DNA of 6,319 bases from Rhizobium sp. Q54 (GTDB lineage: Bacteria; Pseudomonadota; Alphaproteobacteria; Rhizobiales; Beijerinckiaceae). The notes beneath the pieces were generated by a model. That model saw nothing but the letters and a program-made list of their open reading frames with translations, was not told the origin of the DNA and ran no database searches. Below, piece by piece: positions 1-6,302 of the stretch (positions are counted from its first letter, which is position 1; each line of letters starts with the position of its first letter). A program made the translations under genes and the position numbers. Where the stretch lies: contig CAMDOY010000228.1 in the NCBI GenBank assembly GCA_945903655.1, forward strand, positions 1-6,319, given 5' to 3'.

Positions 1-437
1 TGCAGGATGATCGATTCCGCGATTTGATCGCCCACGCGCAGTACTGGATTGAGCGACGTTAGCGGCTCCTGGAAGATCATCGAGATTTCATTACCCCGCA
101 CCTTTCGAAGCGTATCCCGAGGCATCTGGGCGAGATCAAGTTGGGCGGCATTGACCCGGCTATAAAGAATCTGCCCACCGCGAACCTCACCCCCTTGATA
201 GTCGGTGAGGCGCAAAATCGACTTGGCCGTGACAGACTTGCCGGATCCAGACTCACCTACGACGGCTACAGTCTCACCGGGGCCAACGTCGAAAGACACA
301 TCGTCAATCGCGACGACATCGCCGTCGATGGTTGGAAACACGGTGCGGAGATTGCGTATGGAAAGCACAGGGCCCTTTGACAGCTTCGCCGGATACGCCT
401 CGAACACTCCGCCACTCAAGCCCACTGATTGCTGCAT
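1..437 (-). CDS. Opp/Dpp-type ABC transporter ATP-binding protein, N-terminal part (gene runs off left edge)
   Basis: Read on the minus strand from ATG at 437, an open frame of 145 codons continues to the window edge without a stop. Visible family motifs are the first strand (PVLSIRNL, about residues 23-30), Walker A GESGSGKS (61-68) and the Q-loop stretch MIFQEPLTSLNPVLRVGDQI (120-139). That Q-loop form is typical of oligopeptide/dipeptide/nickel importer ATPases (DppD/OppD and GsiA-like). The ABC signature, Walker B and C-terminal oligopeptide domain lie outside the window, so a single ATPase cannot be told from a double-domain GsiA-like fusion. The start is supported by a GGAG at 443-446 with five bases before the ATG. 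About 22 residues precede the first strand, a somewhat long leader for this family. The gene is divergent from the binding-protein and permease genes and presumably powers them, as the family usually works as cytoplasmic ATPases on the inner-membrane permeases. Family assignment is firm; the partner assignment is inferred from position. Confidence 0.93.
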   Translation of the reverse strand, partial: MQQSVGLSGGVFEAYPAKLSKGPVLSIRNLRTVFPTIDGDVVAIDDVSFDVGPGETVAVVGESGSGKSVTAKSILRLTDYQGGEVRGGQILYSRVNAAQLDLAQMPRDTLRKVRGNEISMIFQEPLTSLNPVLRVGDQIAESIIL

Positions 438-771
438 AAGTTCTCCGCTATGCTTGCCGGCGCCATGGCCGGGAGGCCAATAAATAGAGCACGATCTGCG
501 CCACATGCGCTCCCTCAGGAAATGAGGCAGCAACCAATTGAAACAGCTAGCAAATCTAAGGATGCGCTAACCGCGAACCGGATTGACCGCCCGAAATAGT
601 CTCACCCATCGCACTTTTTTATGCAATATAGGCTCCTCCCTGCTGTAAAAACAAGCTTGCGCAATGGCCGGTTTACAGAGCACACTAAAAAACTGAGGTC
701 GTCGTCGGCCCGAGGAAGCAGGGTTAGCACTTTAATTCACAGACACCTTCAAGAGACCGGGAGCCCAACCG
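438..771. promoter_or_regulatory. Divergent intergenic region between ATPase and binding-protein genes
   Basis: This 334-bp stretch separates two outward-reading genes and should carry both promoters. It is locally A/T-rich around 590-650, unlike the coding sequence on either side. No convincing sigma-70 pair with proper spacing was found on either strand: TTGACC at 583-588 lacks a good -10 at 16-18 nt, and TTTAAT at 731-736 lacks a -35. Small symmetrical elements are present. CAAGCTTG (652-659) overlaps TTGCGCAA (657-664). A hairpin CCTCA/TGAGG (513-517 and 523-527) has a GGAAA loop. CCGGC/GCCGG (457-461 and 468-472) lies just before the ribosome binding site of the ATPase gene. I see no believable coding sequence in it. 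The regulatory role is inferred from position only. Confidence 0.5.
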
Positions 772-2319
772 ATGCCCCTCAAAGCGTCATTTTCCTCGTT
801 GACGGCCCAGGCGGCCGCCATTGGTATAAGCATGGTGCTGGCCACCTCCGGACCAGCCCAGGCGCAGCAGCGAAACCGGGTTTCCATCGCCGTAACCGAG
901 ACGATCGCCTCGGTCAATCCATATGCGGACAGCGTCGCACTGATGTACGCCGTCTACAGTCAGACCTACGGCGCGCTCGTCGATTGGAGCTTTGAGAAGA
1001 ACGGCTACATCTCGCGCTTTGCAGATAGCTGGTCCAATCCAGACAACCTGACATGGCGCTTCAAGCTCAAAAAAGGGCTGAAACGAAACAATGGCGAGCC
1101 TGTCGTCCCAGCCGATTTCGTCCACTCGATCAATCGAGCTAAGAACGATCCGCAGAGCAAACAAAAGCACAACGTGCGCTGGATCACCACGGTAGAGACG
1201 CCTGATGAGGAAACCCTCATTATAAAAACGTCTGAACCAGTCGCGCCGATGCTTGAGAACCTATCTCGCATCATCGTCACATCGAAAGCCCAATATGACA
1301 AACTTGGCGCGGCCGCTGACAAGGAAGCGCCCTTTGGAGCAGGCCCCTACGCCATCAAGCAGATCGCGGTCGATAATTTCTTCGCGATGACGAAGGTGGC
1401 CGGCCATCCGGACGTCAGGGCTGAAAACCCTGAGGAAGTCATCTACCGGATCATTAAAGAGCCTGAAAGCAGAGTGACTGCGCTTCTCAACGGCGAAGTG
1501 CAGATCGCCCAGTTCATTCCCCCCCAACTCGTGCCAAGGGTGCAAAGCTCTTCAAGCTCGCATCTCGTCTGGGACGATGCGGTGGAGCTCATGTTCTTGG
1601 CGATGAATCCTGAGTTCAAGCCATGGGACAAGAAGGAGGTGCGGCAGGCCGTCGCCCATGCGATCGACCGGGACGCGCTGATCAAGGTATTGCTGAATGG
1701 ACAAGCAAGCCGTCTAGATGGACCGATTGGTCCGGGACAATATGGCTACACACCGGATTTGCAGCCTCGCTACAGCTACAACCCCGCCAAGGCGCGCGAG
1801 TTACTGAAGCAGGCGGGCTACCCCAACGGCGTAGAGATTGATTTTTCCGCCACCGTTGGCCGCTACATCGCGGACAAACAAATTTGCGAGGCTATCGTCC
1901 CAATGCTAGAGGCGGCCGGGTTCAAGGTCAATCTGAAGACGCCAGAGTGGGGTACGCTTTGGTCGAGTGTCCAAAAAGGCGGGGTCCCATTCTATTACAT
2001 GGGGCGGGGCAGCGTGATCGATCCATCCGCAGCGCTGTCTCAGTACTTTGAGACCGGTCAATCCCCTCGGATCAAGTTTTCAAACACTGAGGTTGATGCT
2101 GCGCTCAAAGCAGAGCGCGAAGAGTTCGACGACGAAAAGCGCATCGCACTGCTTCGCAAGGCGATGTCCATCATCACTGACGAAGCGCCAGCGCACTTCT
2201 TATGGCGCCACAAGATGGCGACTGGCGTCGACAACAGCATCTCCTTCAAGCCCCAACCAACCATGGATATCTACGCCGTAAATATCCAGATGAAGGCACG
2301 CGGTAAGCCCAAGCAATAA
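772..2319 (+). CDS. Periplasmic solute-binding protein, SBP_bac_5 (peptide/nickel-type) family
   Basis: The 515-residue protein has the usual length of family 5 extracellular solute-binding proteins. A signal peptide is clear: Lys at residue 4, a hydrophobic stretch to about residue 25, and a probable signal peptidase I site after AQA (29-31). No lipobox cysteine is visible, so a free periplasmic protein is expected. Family hallmarks include LTWRFKLKKGLKRNNGEPV (93-111) followed by PADFVHSINRA, FGAGPYAI (188-195), and VRQAVAHAIDRDALIKVLLNG (from about 290) leading to YSYNPAKARELLKQAGYPNG (334-353). GGGAG at 759-763, eight bases before the ATG, supports the start, and an in-frame stop at 733-735 rules out a long extension. 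It opens the operon with the two permeases and the amidohydrolase, 51 bp before the first permease. Such proteins deliver peptides, opines, glutathione, nickel chelates or other small amides to the permease pair. The ligand cannot be read from the sequence; the amidohydrolase gene downstream hints at an amide or ureido compound. Confidence 0.95.
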   Translation: MPLKASFSSLTAQAAAIGISMVLATSGPAQAQQRNRVSIAVTETIASVNPYADSVALMYAVYSQTYGALVDWSFEKNGYISRFADSWSNPDNLTWRFKLKKGLKRNNGEPVVPADFVHSINRAKNDPQSKQKHNVRWITTVETPDEETLIIKTSEPVAPMLENLSRIIVTSKAQYDKLGAAADKEAPFGAGPYAIKQIAVDNFFAMTKVAGHPDVRAENPEEVIYRIIKEPESRVTALLNGEVQIAQFIPPQLVPRVQSSSSSHLVWDDAVELMFLAMNPEFKPWDKKEVRQAVAHAIDRDALIKVLLNGQASRLDGPIGPGQYGYTPDLQPRYSYNPAKARELLKQAGYPNGVEIDFSATVGRYIADKQICEAIVPMLEAAGFKVNLKTPEWGTLWSSVQKGGVPFYYMGRGSVIDPSAALSQYFETGQSPRIKFSNTEVDAALKAEREEFDDEKRIALLRKAMSIITDEAPAHFLWRHKMATGVDNSISFKPQPTMDIYAVNIQMKARGKPKQ

Positions 2320-2370
2320 ACAGGGTCTAATCGAACATCGGCGAAGCAAGGCTCTGTTAGGAACAATGGG

Positions 2371-3378
2371 ATGGTGACCTATCTTGTCCGTCGGCTTCTC
2401 GGGACGCTCCCGGTGCTACTTATGGTGTCGCTGTTCGTGTTCTTGCTTCTCCATGCAGCACCCGGCGATCCGGCAGATATCCTGATCCCCGATCAGGCGA
2501 CTGCTCAGGATGTCGCTGAGGCGCGTCAACGATGGGGCCTCGATCAACCCGTCATGGTTCAGTACTGGCGGTTTCTGTCGTCCGCATCGATGCTGGATTT
2601 CGGTCGCTCATTCAAATACGATGAACCAGTGATGAGCCTCATCCTGGAACGGTTTCCAGCGACCATGGAGCTCGCCCTGCTGGCGACCATGCTTGCTCTT
2701 GCGCTGGGAATTCCCCTCGGGATCTTTGCGGCATCGCGCCCGAACAGCTGGTTCGATAACGCATCCTCGATAGGCGGATTTTTTGGTGTCAGCATGCCAA
2801 ACTTCTGGATGGCGATTATGCTAATCCTAGTCTTGTCGGGCTACTTCAAAATCCTGCCGTCGGGCGGACGAGCGACCTTCGGACTGGCCGACGACCCCAT
2901 TACTGGCTTTCTGCTTCTGGATTCAGTACTTCAGGGAAATTGGGATGCGCTGAACGATGCAGCAAAGTTTCTCGTGCTGCCTGCGTTCGTGTTGAGCGTG
3001 AACATGACGGGCCTCCTGATGCGGATGACACGCTCGTCGATGCTCGAGGTCCTCGGTGAGGACTATATCATGACCGCTCGTGCGAAAGGCCTTTCAGAAC
3101 GTGTGGTTGTCTGGAAACATGCGCTCAGAAACGCGCGCATCATCGTGATCACCGTCGTCGGCCTTGAGTTCGGCGCGCTGATCTCGGGTTCGATCATCGT
3201 GGAAAGCGTCTTCTCCTGGCCCGGAATCGGCCAACTGCTGCTGCAAGGCATCACAGCCCGAGACTATCCACTGATCACGGGCCTTGTCCTCGTCTACACC
3301 ACCATGTTCATCATCGTGAACCTGATCGTGGATTTCCTCTACGCGGCGGTCGACCCGAGGATCCGGCTCAATGGCTGA
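2371..3378 (+). CDS. ABC transporter permease, DppB/OppB type
   Basis: The 335-residue inner-membrane protein begins MVTYLVRRLLGTLPVLLMVS, the standard start of DppB/OppB permeases, with the first membrane helix at about 9-29. The N-terminal family motif HAAPGDPAD (28-36) and the periplasmic WGLDQPVMVQYWRF stretch (55-68) follow. Further helices are at roughly 100-121, 133-158, 200-218, 255-280 and 300-325. The EAA loop that docks on the ATPase is at about 230-254 (DYIMTARAKGLSERVVVWKH, conserved Gly 240). The SWPGIGQLL motif (282-290) and the C-terminal DPRIRL (328-333) also fit. AGGA at 2359-2362, eight bases before the ATG, decides the start; a nearby ATG at 2366 is out of frame and closes after three codons. 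Together with the next gene it should form the heterodimeric membrane channel fed by the upstream binding protein. The usual length and all family motifs are intact. Confidence 0.96.
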   Translation: MVTYLVRRLLGTLPVLLMVSLFVFLLLHAAPGDPADILIPDQATAQDVAEARQRWGLDQPVMVQYWRFLSSASMLDFGRSFKYDEPVMSLILERFPATMELALLATMLALALGIPLGIFAASRPNSWFDNASSIGGFFGVSMPNFWMAIMLILVLSGYFKILPSGGRATFGLADDPITGFLLLDSVLQGNWDALNDAAKFLVLPAFVLSVNMTGLLMRMTRSSMLEVLGEDYIMTARAKGLSERVVVWKHALRNARIIVITVVGLEFGALISGSIIVESVFSWPGIGQLLLQGITARDYPLITGLVLVYTTMFIIVNLIVDFLYAAVDPRIRLNG

Positions 3379-4273
3379 AACGACCTCACATCAAGACCCA
3401 GTTGCTGGACCGCACAAGGGTCTCAGCCCAGTCGCACGCGCCCTTCGCCCGTGGCTGACCTTCAAGGCCTTGTTGGGGGGCCTCATACTTTTCTCGTTTA
3501 TCATGTCGGCGCTTCTGGCTCCCTATCTTGCGCCATTCGATCCCAATAAACAGGACCTGATGCGCGCGATGATCGCGCCCCAGTGGCTAGCGGGCCCGCA
3601 TGTCTTTGGCACCGACCATGTGGGGCGCGATCTGCTCTCCCGGCTCATTTATGGTGCCCGCATCTCTCTTTCCATCGCGGCCTCAGTCGTCGTCATCTCC
3701 GGGGCGGTTGGTATTTTTCTAGGCATAGTCTCGGGATATTTTGGTGGGCGCATCGACTTCCTGATACAAAAGGTCGTCGAGATGGTTTGGGCCTTCCCGC
3801 CCTTGCTCATCGCCATCGCTATTCTGGCGTTCCTCGGCCAGGGCCTCGGCAACCTCATACTGGCCCTCACCCTGCAACGCTGGATCCCCTATTCCCGCGT
3901 CGTGCGCGCTGAGGCCATGACTTTGAAAGAACGGGAGTTCGTCATGGCGGCGCGCTCCATTGGGGCGAGCCACCTGCGTATCCTCGCCCGGCATCTTCTG
4001 CCCAACCTGATTCAGTCTGCTCTGGTCATCGGCACCTTCGCGATGGCGGCCGCCATTATCGCCGAAGCCGCATTGAGCTTTCTTGGCCTCGGCGTTCCCC
4101 CGCAGATCCCCACGTGGGGATCCATGCTTGCGGATGGGCGCGCCTATGTCTCGACCTCATGGTGGATGTCCCTCTTCCCCGGGCTCGCCATTTTCGCCAC
4201 CGTGCTGGCGATCAATCTCCTGGGTGATGCGCTCAGGGACAATCTGGACCCCAAGCTCAAGCGCAAACTTTAA
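3371..4273 (+). CDS. ABC transporter permease, DppC/OppC type
   Basis: This 300-residue protein is the second permease of the pair. A hydrophilic N-terminus of about 30 residues precedes the first helix (about 33-54). Then come the periplasmic family motif FGTDHVGRDLLSRLIYGARI (79-98), helices at about 99-121 and 139-160, the ATPase-docking EAA loop (EFVMAARSIGASHLRILARH, 189-208), EAALSFLGLGVPPQIPTWG (232-250) and the C-terminal GDALRDNLDPKLK (285-297). All are hallmarks of DppC/OppC-type permeases of dipeptide, oligopeptide and nickel importers. The start ATG overlaps the end of the previous gene by eight bases (ATGGCTGA), indicating translational coupling and matched amounts of the two partners. 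A GAGG at 3357-3360 lies ten bases upstream. The next gene begins 41 bases after the stop, with no terminator-like hairpin between them. It appears complete and normal. Confidence 0.96.
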   Translation: MAETTSHQDPVAGPHKGLSPVARALRPWLTFKALLGGLILFSFIMSALLAPYLAPFDPNKQDLMRAMIAPQWLAGPHVFGTDHVGRDLLSRLIYGARISLSIAASVVVISGAVGIFLGIVSGYFGGRIDFLIQKVVEMVWAFPPLLIAIAILAFLGQGLGNLILALTLQRWIPYSRVVRAEAMTLKEREFVMAARSIGASHLRILARHLLPNLIQSALVIGTFAMAAAIIAEAALSFLGLGVPPQIPTWGSMLADGRAYVSTSWWMSLFPGLAIFATVLAINLLGDALRDNLDPKLKRKL

Positions 4274-4300
4274 TCAAGATCGCTTCATTCCCTGACTGTA

Positions 4301-4307
4301 AGGAGGA
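4301..4307 (+). promoter_or_regulatory. Strong ribosome binding site of the amidohydrolase gene
   Basis: AGGAGGA lies seven bases before the ATG at 4315 and is a near-perfect anti-16S match, stronger than the sites of the transporter genes (AGGA for the first permease, GAGG for the second). It fixes the start of the lysine-rich N-terminus. It suggests that the enzyme is translated independently and at a higher level than the permeases on the same message. Confidence 0.8.
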
Positions 4308-4314
4308 CAATATC

Positions 4315-5121
4315 ATGGCAAGCAAAAAGACCGCGAAGCCCGCCAAGAAAGAGCGGATCTGGGATAAATTCCTGACAGAGCGCGACAAGGCCGTGTTCGA
4401 GGCGGCGGGGTATGGCGCTTTGGCCGAATGGGGCAATCGCCCAGCCCTTCTTGTCATCGATGTGAACTACGCTTTCACCGGCGAGAGCTCGTTGCCGATC
4501 CTGGAGTCCATCAAGAAATGGCGGAACTCCTGTGGTTCGGAGGGATGGGCCGCCATCCCGGTTCTGCAAAAGCTGATCGAAACCTGTCGCGCCAAGGGAA
4601 TCCCCGTCATCTACACCACCGGCACACGCCGACCTGACGCATGGAACGCCGGCTCCTGGGCCTGGAAAAATTCCCGCAACGGCGAAGACCTCGACCGGAA
4701 AATTGAAGCGACCGCCTTTGATGGACAAGACGGCAACGTGATCGTGAAGGAAATCGAGCCGGGCCCGCGCGATCTCGTGGTGCGCAAGGAGAAGCCTTCG
4801 GCCTTCTTTGGCACGCCGCTACAAAGTTATCTACAGAACCTGGGTTGCGACAGCGTCATCATCACGGGCACGACGACTTCAGGATGTGTCCGCGCTACCG
4901 TGCTCGACGCCTTCTCGCTGAACTTCCGCACTACAGTCGTTGAAGATGGGTGCTTTGATCGCAGCCAGGCCAGTCACGCCATCAACCTGTGCGACATGAA
5001 CGCCAAATACTCCAATGTGCTGTCCTCAGAAGAGGTGCTCGCGCATTTGAGCACGATGTCGCAGGGTCAGTATGATTTGCCGAGTGGGCGGGGGGTCAAG
5101 AAAGGAGACGTCTGGTACTGA
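4315..5121 (+). CDS. Isochorismatase-fold cysteine amidohydrolase (N-carbamoylsarcosine amidase-like)
   Basis: The 268-residue protein carries the Asp-Lys-Cys catalytic triad of the isochorismatase-like hydrolases. Asp49 is in PALLVIDVNYAF, Lys158 is in VVRKEKPSAFFGT, and the nucleophile Cys191 is in ITGTTTSGCVRATVLDAF; the Thr-rich stretch before the Cys fits the cis-peptide/oxyanion region. The KxxxSAFFGT and SGCVRA forms point to the branch with N-carbamoylsarcosine amidase and maleamate amidase rather than to isochorismatase or nicotinamidase. Such enzymes split a terminal amide or carbamoyl C-N bond via a thioester, releasing ammonia. No signal peptide is seen, so it should be cytoplasmic. 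The first 13 residues (MASKKTAKPAKKE) are a lysine/alanine-rich tail, and the last 20 or so extend beyond the paralogue at 5346-6065. It follows the second permease by 41 bp on the same strand and is probably the last gene of the operon, so its substrate may be imported by the transporter. Family is confident; exact substrate is unknown. Confidence 0.9.
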   Translation: MASKKTAKPAKKERIWDKFLTERDKAVFEAAGYGALAEWGNRPALLVIDVNYAFTGESSLPILESIKKWRNSCGSEGWAAIPVLQKLIETCRAKGIPVIYTTGTRRPDAWNAGSWAWKNSRNGEDLDRKIEATAFDGQDGNVIVKEIEPGPRDLVVRKEKPSAFFGTPLQSYLQNLGCDSVIITGTTTSGCVRATVLDAFSLNFRTTVVEDGCFDRSQASHAINLCDMNAKYSNVLSSEEVLAHLSTMSQGQYDLPSGRGVKKGDVWY

Positions 5122-5345
5122 CGCTCGCCTGACGAAAGAGGCCAGCCTGCCGATTTGGTACCGCAGTTCTCCATTAGCCCTAGAGGAGCTTACAAGCTTA
5201 AGGCTCTGGAGGACTGCAAAATAAAGCGCCTGCACTGCGCCACCCCTCGGCAAGCCCTGTGAAGTCCCGTCGAGGAGAATGGAGATGAATCTTCCCCATC
5301 CGCGCTTGTGCGCGAATGGGAACCCTCACGGCGCCTTCGCGCCCC
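5122..5345. other. Convergent intergenic region, non-coding, hairpin-rich
   Basis: These 224 bp lie between the 3' ends of the two amidohydrolase genes. I see no supported gene in it. The left half (5122-5290) holds only a weak imperfect inverted repeat around 5180-5211. The right half holds the hairpins listed separately and a CCCTCAC direct repeat (5323-5329 and 5343-5349). The GC-rich mosaic of short stem-loops recalls degenerate intergenic repeat elements of rhizobial genomes, but that is only a resemblance. Confidence 0.5.
5295..5320. terminator. Strong stem-loop between convergent genes, possible bidirectional terminator
   Basis: CCCAT (5295-5299) pairs with ATGGG (5316-5320), and inside it CGCGC (5301-5305) pairs with GCGCG (5310-5314). 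There is one C-A mismatch between the two blocks and a TTGT loop. It lies between the 3' ends of the two genes, where a terminator for both is expected. Neither strand has a run of T after the stem, so it is not a classical intrinsic terminator. It could instead slow exonucleases or be part of a repeat element. Confidence 0.4.
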
Positions 5346-5362
5346 TCACCGAGGAGCGAAGG
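5334..5362 (-). terminator. Nested hairpin spanning the stop codon of the minus-strand amidohydrolase
   Basis: CCTTCGC (5334-5340) pairs perfectly with GCGAAGG (5356-5362). Inside, CCTC (5344-5347) pairs with GAGG (5351-5354) around a three-base loop. The structure covers the stop codon at 5346-5348. An alternative, overlapping hairpin GGCGC/GCGCC (5330-5334 and 5339-5343) with a CTTC loop begins just beyond the stop and cannot form at the same time. No T-run follows, so a role in termination or 3'-end protection is only possible. Confidence 0.35.
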
Positions 5363-6065
5363 TCTTGATCGCAGACAACGCCTCGTCCAGTGAAATGACG
5401 TCGGCGTATTTTTGATGGAGATCGAAGAGATTGATCGCATGGGTCGCTTCATGCCGGTCAAAGACGCATTCTTCGACCACTTGAACGCGATAACGATAGG
5501 AAGCAGCCTCCACCACAGATGCGCGCACGCAACCGCTCGTGCTTTCGCCCGCCACAAACAGCGTGTCCACGCCTAGAAAATTCAAATGCGCGGCAAGGGG
5601 CGTACCCCAAAACGCACTGGGCGCTGTCTTGCGCAAAACCACCTCGCCGACGATAGGCGCTGCTTCATCGACAATGTCTGCGCCACGCCGCTTGCGATCA
5701 TGCGCGGCGTCATCGATAGCCGAGCGCGCAGGCGTTGAGGAACCGATGTGAATCGCATCGTTCCAACCGACCATGCCTGAGTCCGCCAACATGGTGATAT
5801 GAACGACGGGTATGCCAGCACCCCTCGCGCCCGCAATCAGACGCTTGATATGGGGTAAGGCCGTCCAACCCACCAGGCCGCAACTGGATGGCCAGGTCTT
5901 TATAGCTTCCATCAGAGGTTCGGGCTTGTCGCCAAAGACCGCGCGGTAGAGATCTAACAGCAGCAAGGCGGGTTTGTTCCCCATGCCGACACGCCGGTCA
6001 GGCGTGCTCGCCAAATGGTCTCTGTCGGACGCCGTGAGGTAGGAATCCCAGATACGCTGCGCCAT
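5346..6065 (-). CDS. Second isochorismatase-fold cysteine amidohydrolase (paralogue of the gene at 4315-5121)
   Basis: The 239-residue protein has the same fold markers as the gene at 4315-5121. Predicted triad residues are Asp38 in PALLLLDLYRAVFG, Lys146 in VVLRKTAPSAFWGT and Cys179 in AGESTSGCVRASVVEA. The start RIWDSYLTASD, the KTWPSSCGLVGWTALP block and the C-terminal FDRHEATHAINLFDLHQKYADV all align with the plus-strand enzyme, so the two are clear but well diverged homologues. It lacks the lysine-rich N-terminal tail and the extra C-terminal residues, and has Glu174-Ser175 where the other has Thr186-Thr187 before the nucleophile. The middle region (about 92-138) differs most, consistent with a different substrate. 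It is predicted cytoplasmic and should hydrolyse an amide or carbamoyl bond. An AAAAGGA at 6074-6080, eight bases before the ATG, supports the start. It reads towards the transporter operon and so has its own promoter, presumably in 6066-6209. Confidence 0.9.
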   Translation of the reverse strand: MAQRIWDSYLTASDRDHLASTPDRRVGMGNKPALLLLDLYRAVFGDKPEPLMEAIKTWPSSCGLVGWTALPHIKRLIAGARGAGIPVVHITMLADSGMVGWNDAIHIGSSTPARSAIDDAAHDRKRRGADIVDEAAPIVGEVVLRKTAPSAFWGTPLAAHLNFLGVDTLFVAGESTSGCVRASVVEAASYRYRVQVVEECVFDRHEATHAINLFDLHQKYADVISLDEALSAIKTFAPR

Positions 6066-6121
6066 CGATTTGATCCTTTTTAGAAAATGGGAAGCTCTTA
6101 TTGCTCAAGCCCCACCCGTCG

Positions 6122-6134
6122 TTTCCAATGGAAA
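6122..6134. promoter_or_regulatory. Odd-length palindrome TTTCCA-A-TGGAAA, candidate operator
   Basis: A perfect six-base inverted repeat around a single central base lies about 57 bp upstream of the start of the minus-strand amidohydrolase, in the short region shared with the divergent frame at 6210. Its size and position fit a dimeric regulator site. No second copy was noticed in the other intergenic regions. Function is inference. Confidence 0.35.
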
Positions 6135-6166
6135 GTTAATGCAAATCGGGCTTGGGCGCTAGCCTG

Positions 6167-6188
6167 AACACCGGATTTGTCTGGTGTT
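6167..6188. promoter_or_regulatory. Inverted repeat AACACC/GGTGTT with nine-pair stem potential
   Basis: AACACC (6167-6172) and GGTGTT (6183-6188) are perfect inverted copies. The stem continues inward with a G-T wobble (6173/6182) and GA/TC (6174-6175 and 6180-6181), leaving a TTTG loop. It ends 21 bp before the ATG at 6210. It could be an operator for the divergent genes or a leader hairpin of the plus-strand message. No T-run follows it on either strand, so a terminator is unlikely. Confidence 0.4.
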
Positions 6189-6198
6189 ACGGCATCAA

Positions 6199-6205
6199 GG
6201 GGAGG
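6199..6205 (+). promoter_or_regulatory. Strong ribosome binding site before the truncated frame at 6210
   Basis: GGGGAGG ends four bases before the ATG at 6210. It is the main reason to believe that a real gene once started here, because the frame that follows is too short to be convincing alone. Confidence 0.6.
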
Positions 6206-6209
6206 TAGA

Positions 6210-6302
6210 ATGCGAATACTTTTATCTACGCTCGTTCTTGTGCGGATTCCTGCGATGCCGCCCAGGCATACCGATTTGATGCCGCCCGGGATTCCTGGAT
6301 GA
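6210..6302 (+). pseudogene. Start of an exported-protein gene, apparently cut by an insertion sequence
   Basis: Behind the GGGGAGG ribosome binding site an ATG opens a frame beginning MRILLSTLVLV. A positive charge followed by a leucine-rich stretch is what the first part of a signal peptide looks like. After about ten codons the character changes (RIPAMPPRHTDLMPPGIPG) because the frame enters the spaced GATGCCGCCC repeats, and it stops at 6300-6302 after 30 codons. The most economical reading is a gene for a secreted or periplasmic protein disrupted at about 6240 by an IS element running out of the window. The gene is divergent from the second amidohydrolase, so a binding protein or other transport component would fit, but nothing in the remaining codons identifies it. 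Alternatively, this is a genuine very short leader peptide. Inference throughout, apart from the start signals. Confidence 0.45.

Noticed and set aside
583..611. Possible plus-strand promoter starting with TTGACC at 583
   Set aside because: No acceptable -10 hexamer occurs 16-18 bp downstream; the sequence there is CCCATC-like.
621..995. Plus-strand open frame of 124 codons across the start of the binding-protein gene
   Set aside because: It overlaps the well-supported binding-protein gene in another frame, has no recognisable domain and no good ribosome binding site.
2366..2377. ATG with a three-codon frame just before the first permease start
   Set aside because: It overlaps the real start in another frame and is too short for any evidence of function; the AGGA site is better spaced for the ATG at 2371.
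3719..3994. Minus-strand open frame of 91 codons opposite the second permease
   Set aside because: It is antisense to the conserved membrane and EAA-loop region of the permease and shows no domain of its own.
4285..4728. Minus-strand open frame of 147 codons opposite the first amidohydrolase
   Set aside because: It lies antisense to a gene with a full catalytic motif set; its composition is that of a GC-rich shadow frame and no family is recognisable.
5122..5290. A decayed gene or RNA gene between the convergent amidohydrolases
   Set aside because: No frame with a ribosome binding site and protein-like composition and no tRNA-like fold was seen; only a weak inverted repeat near 5180-5211.
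6079..6108. Possible minus-strand promoter TTGAGC - 18 bp - TCTAAA before the second amidohydrolase
   Set aside because: The -10 match is poor and would overlap the ribosome binding site at 6074-6080, leaving no normal leader.
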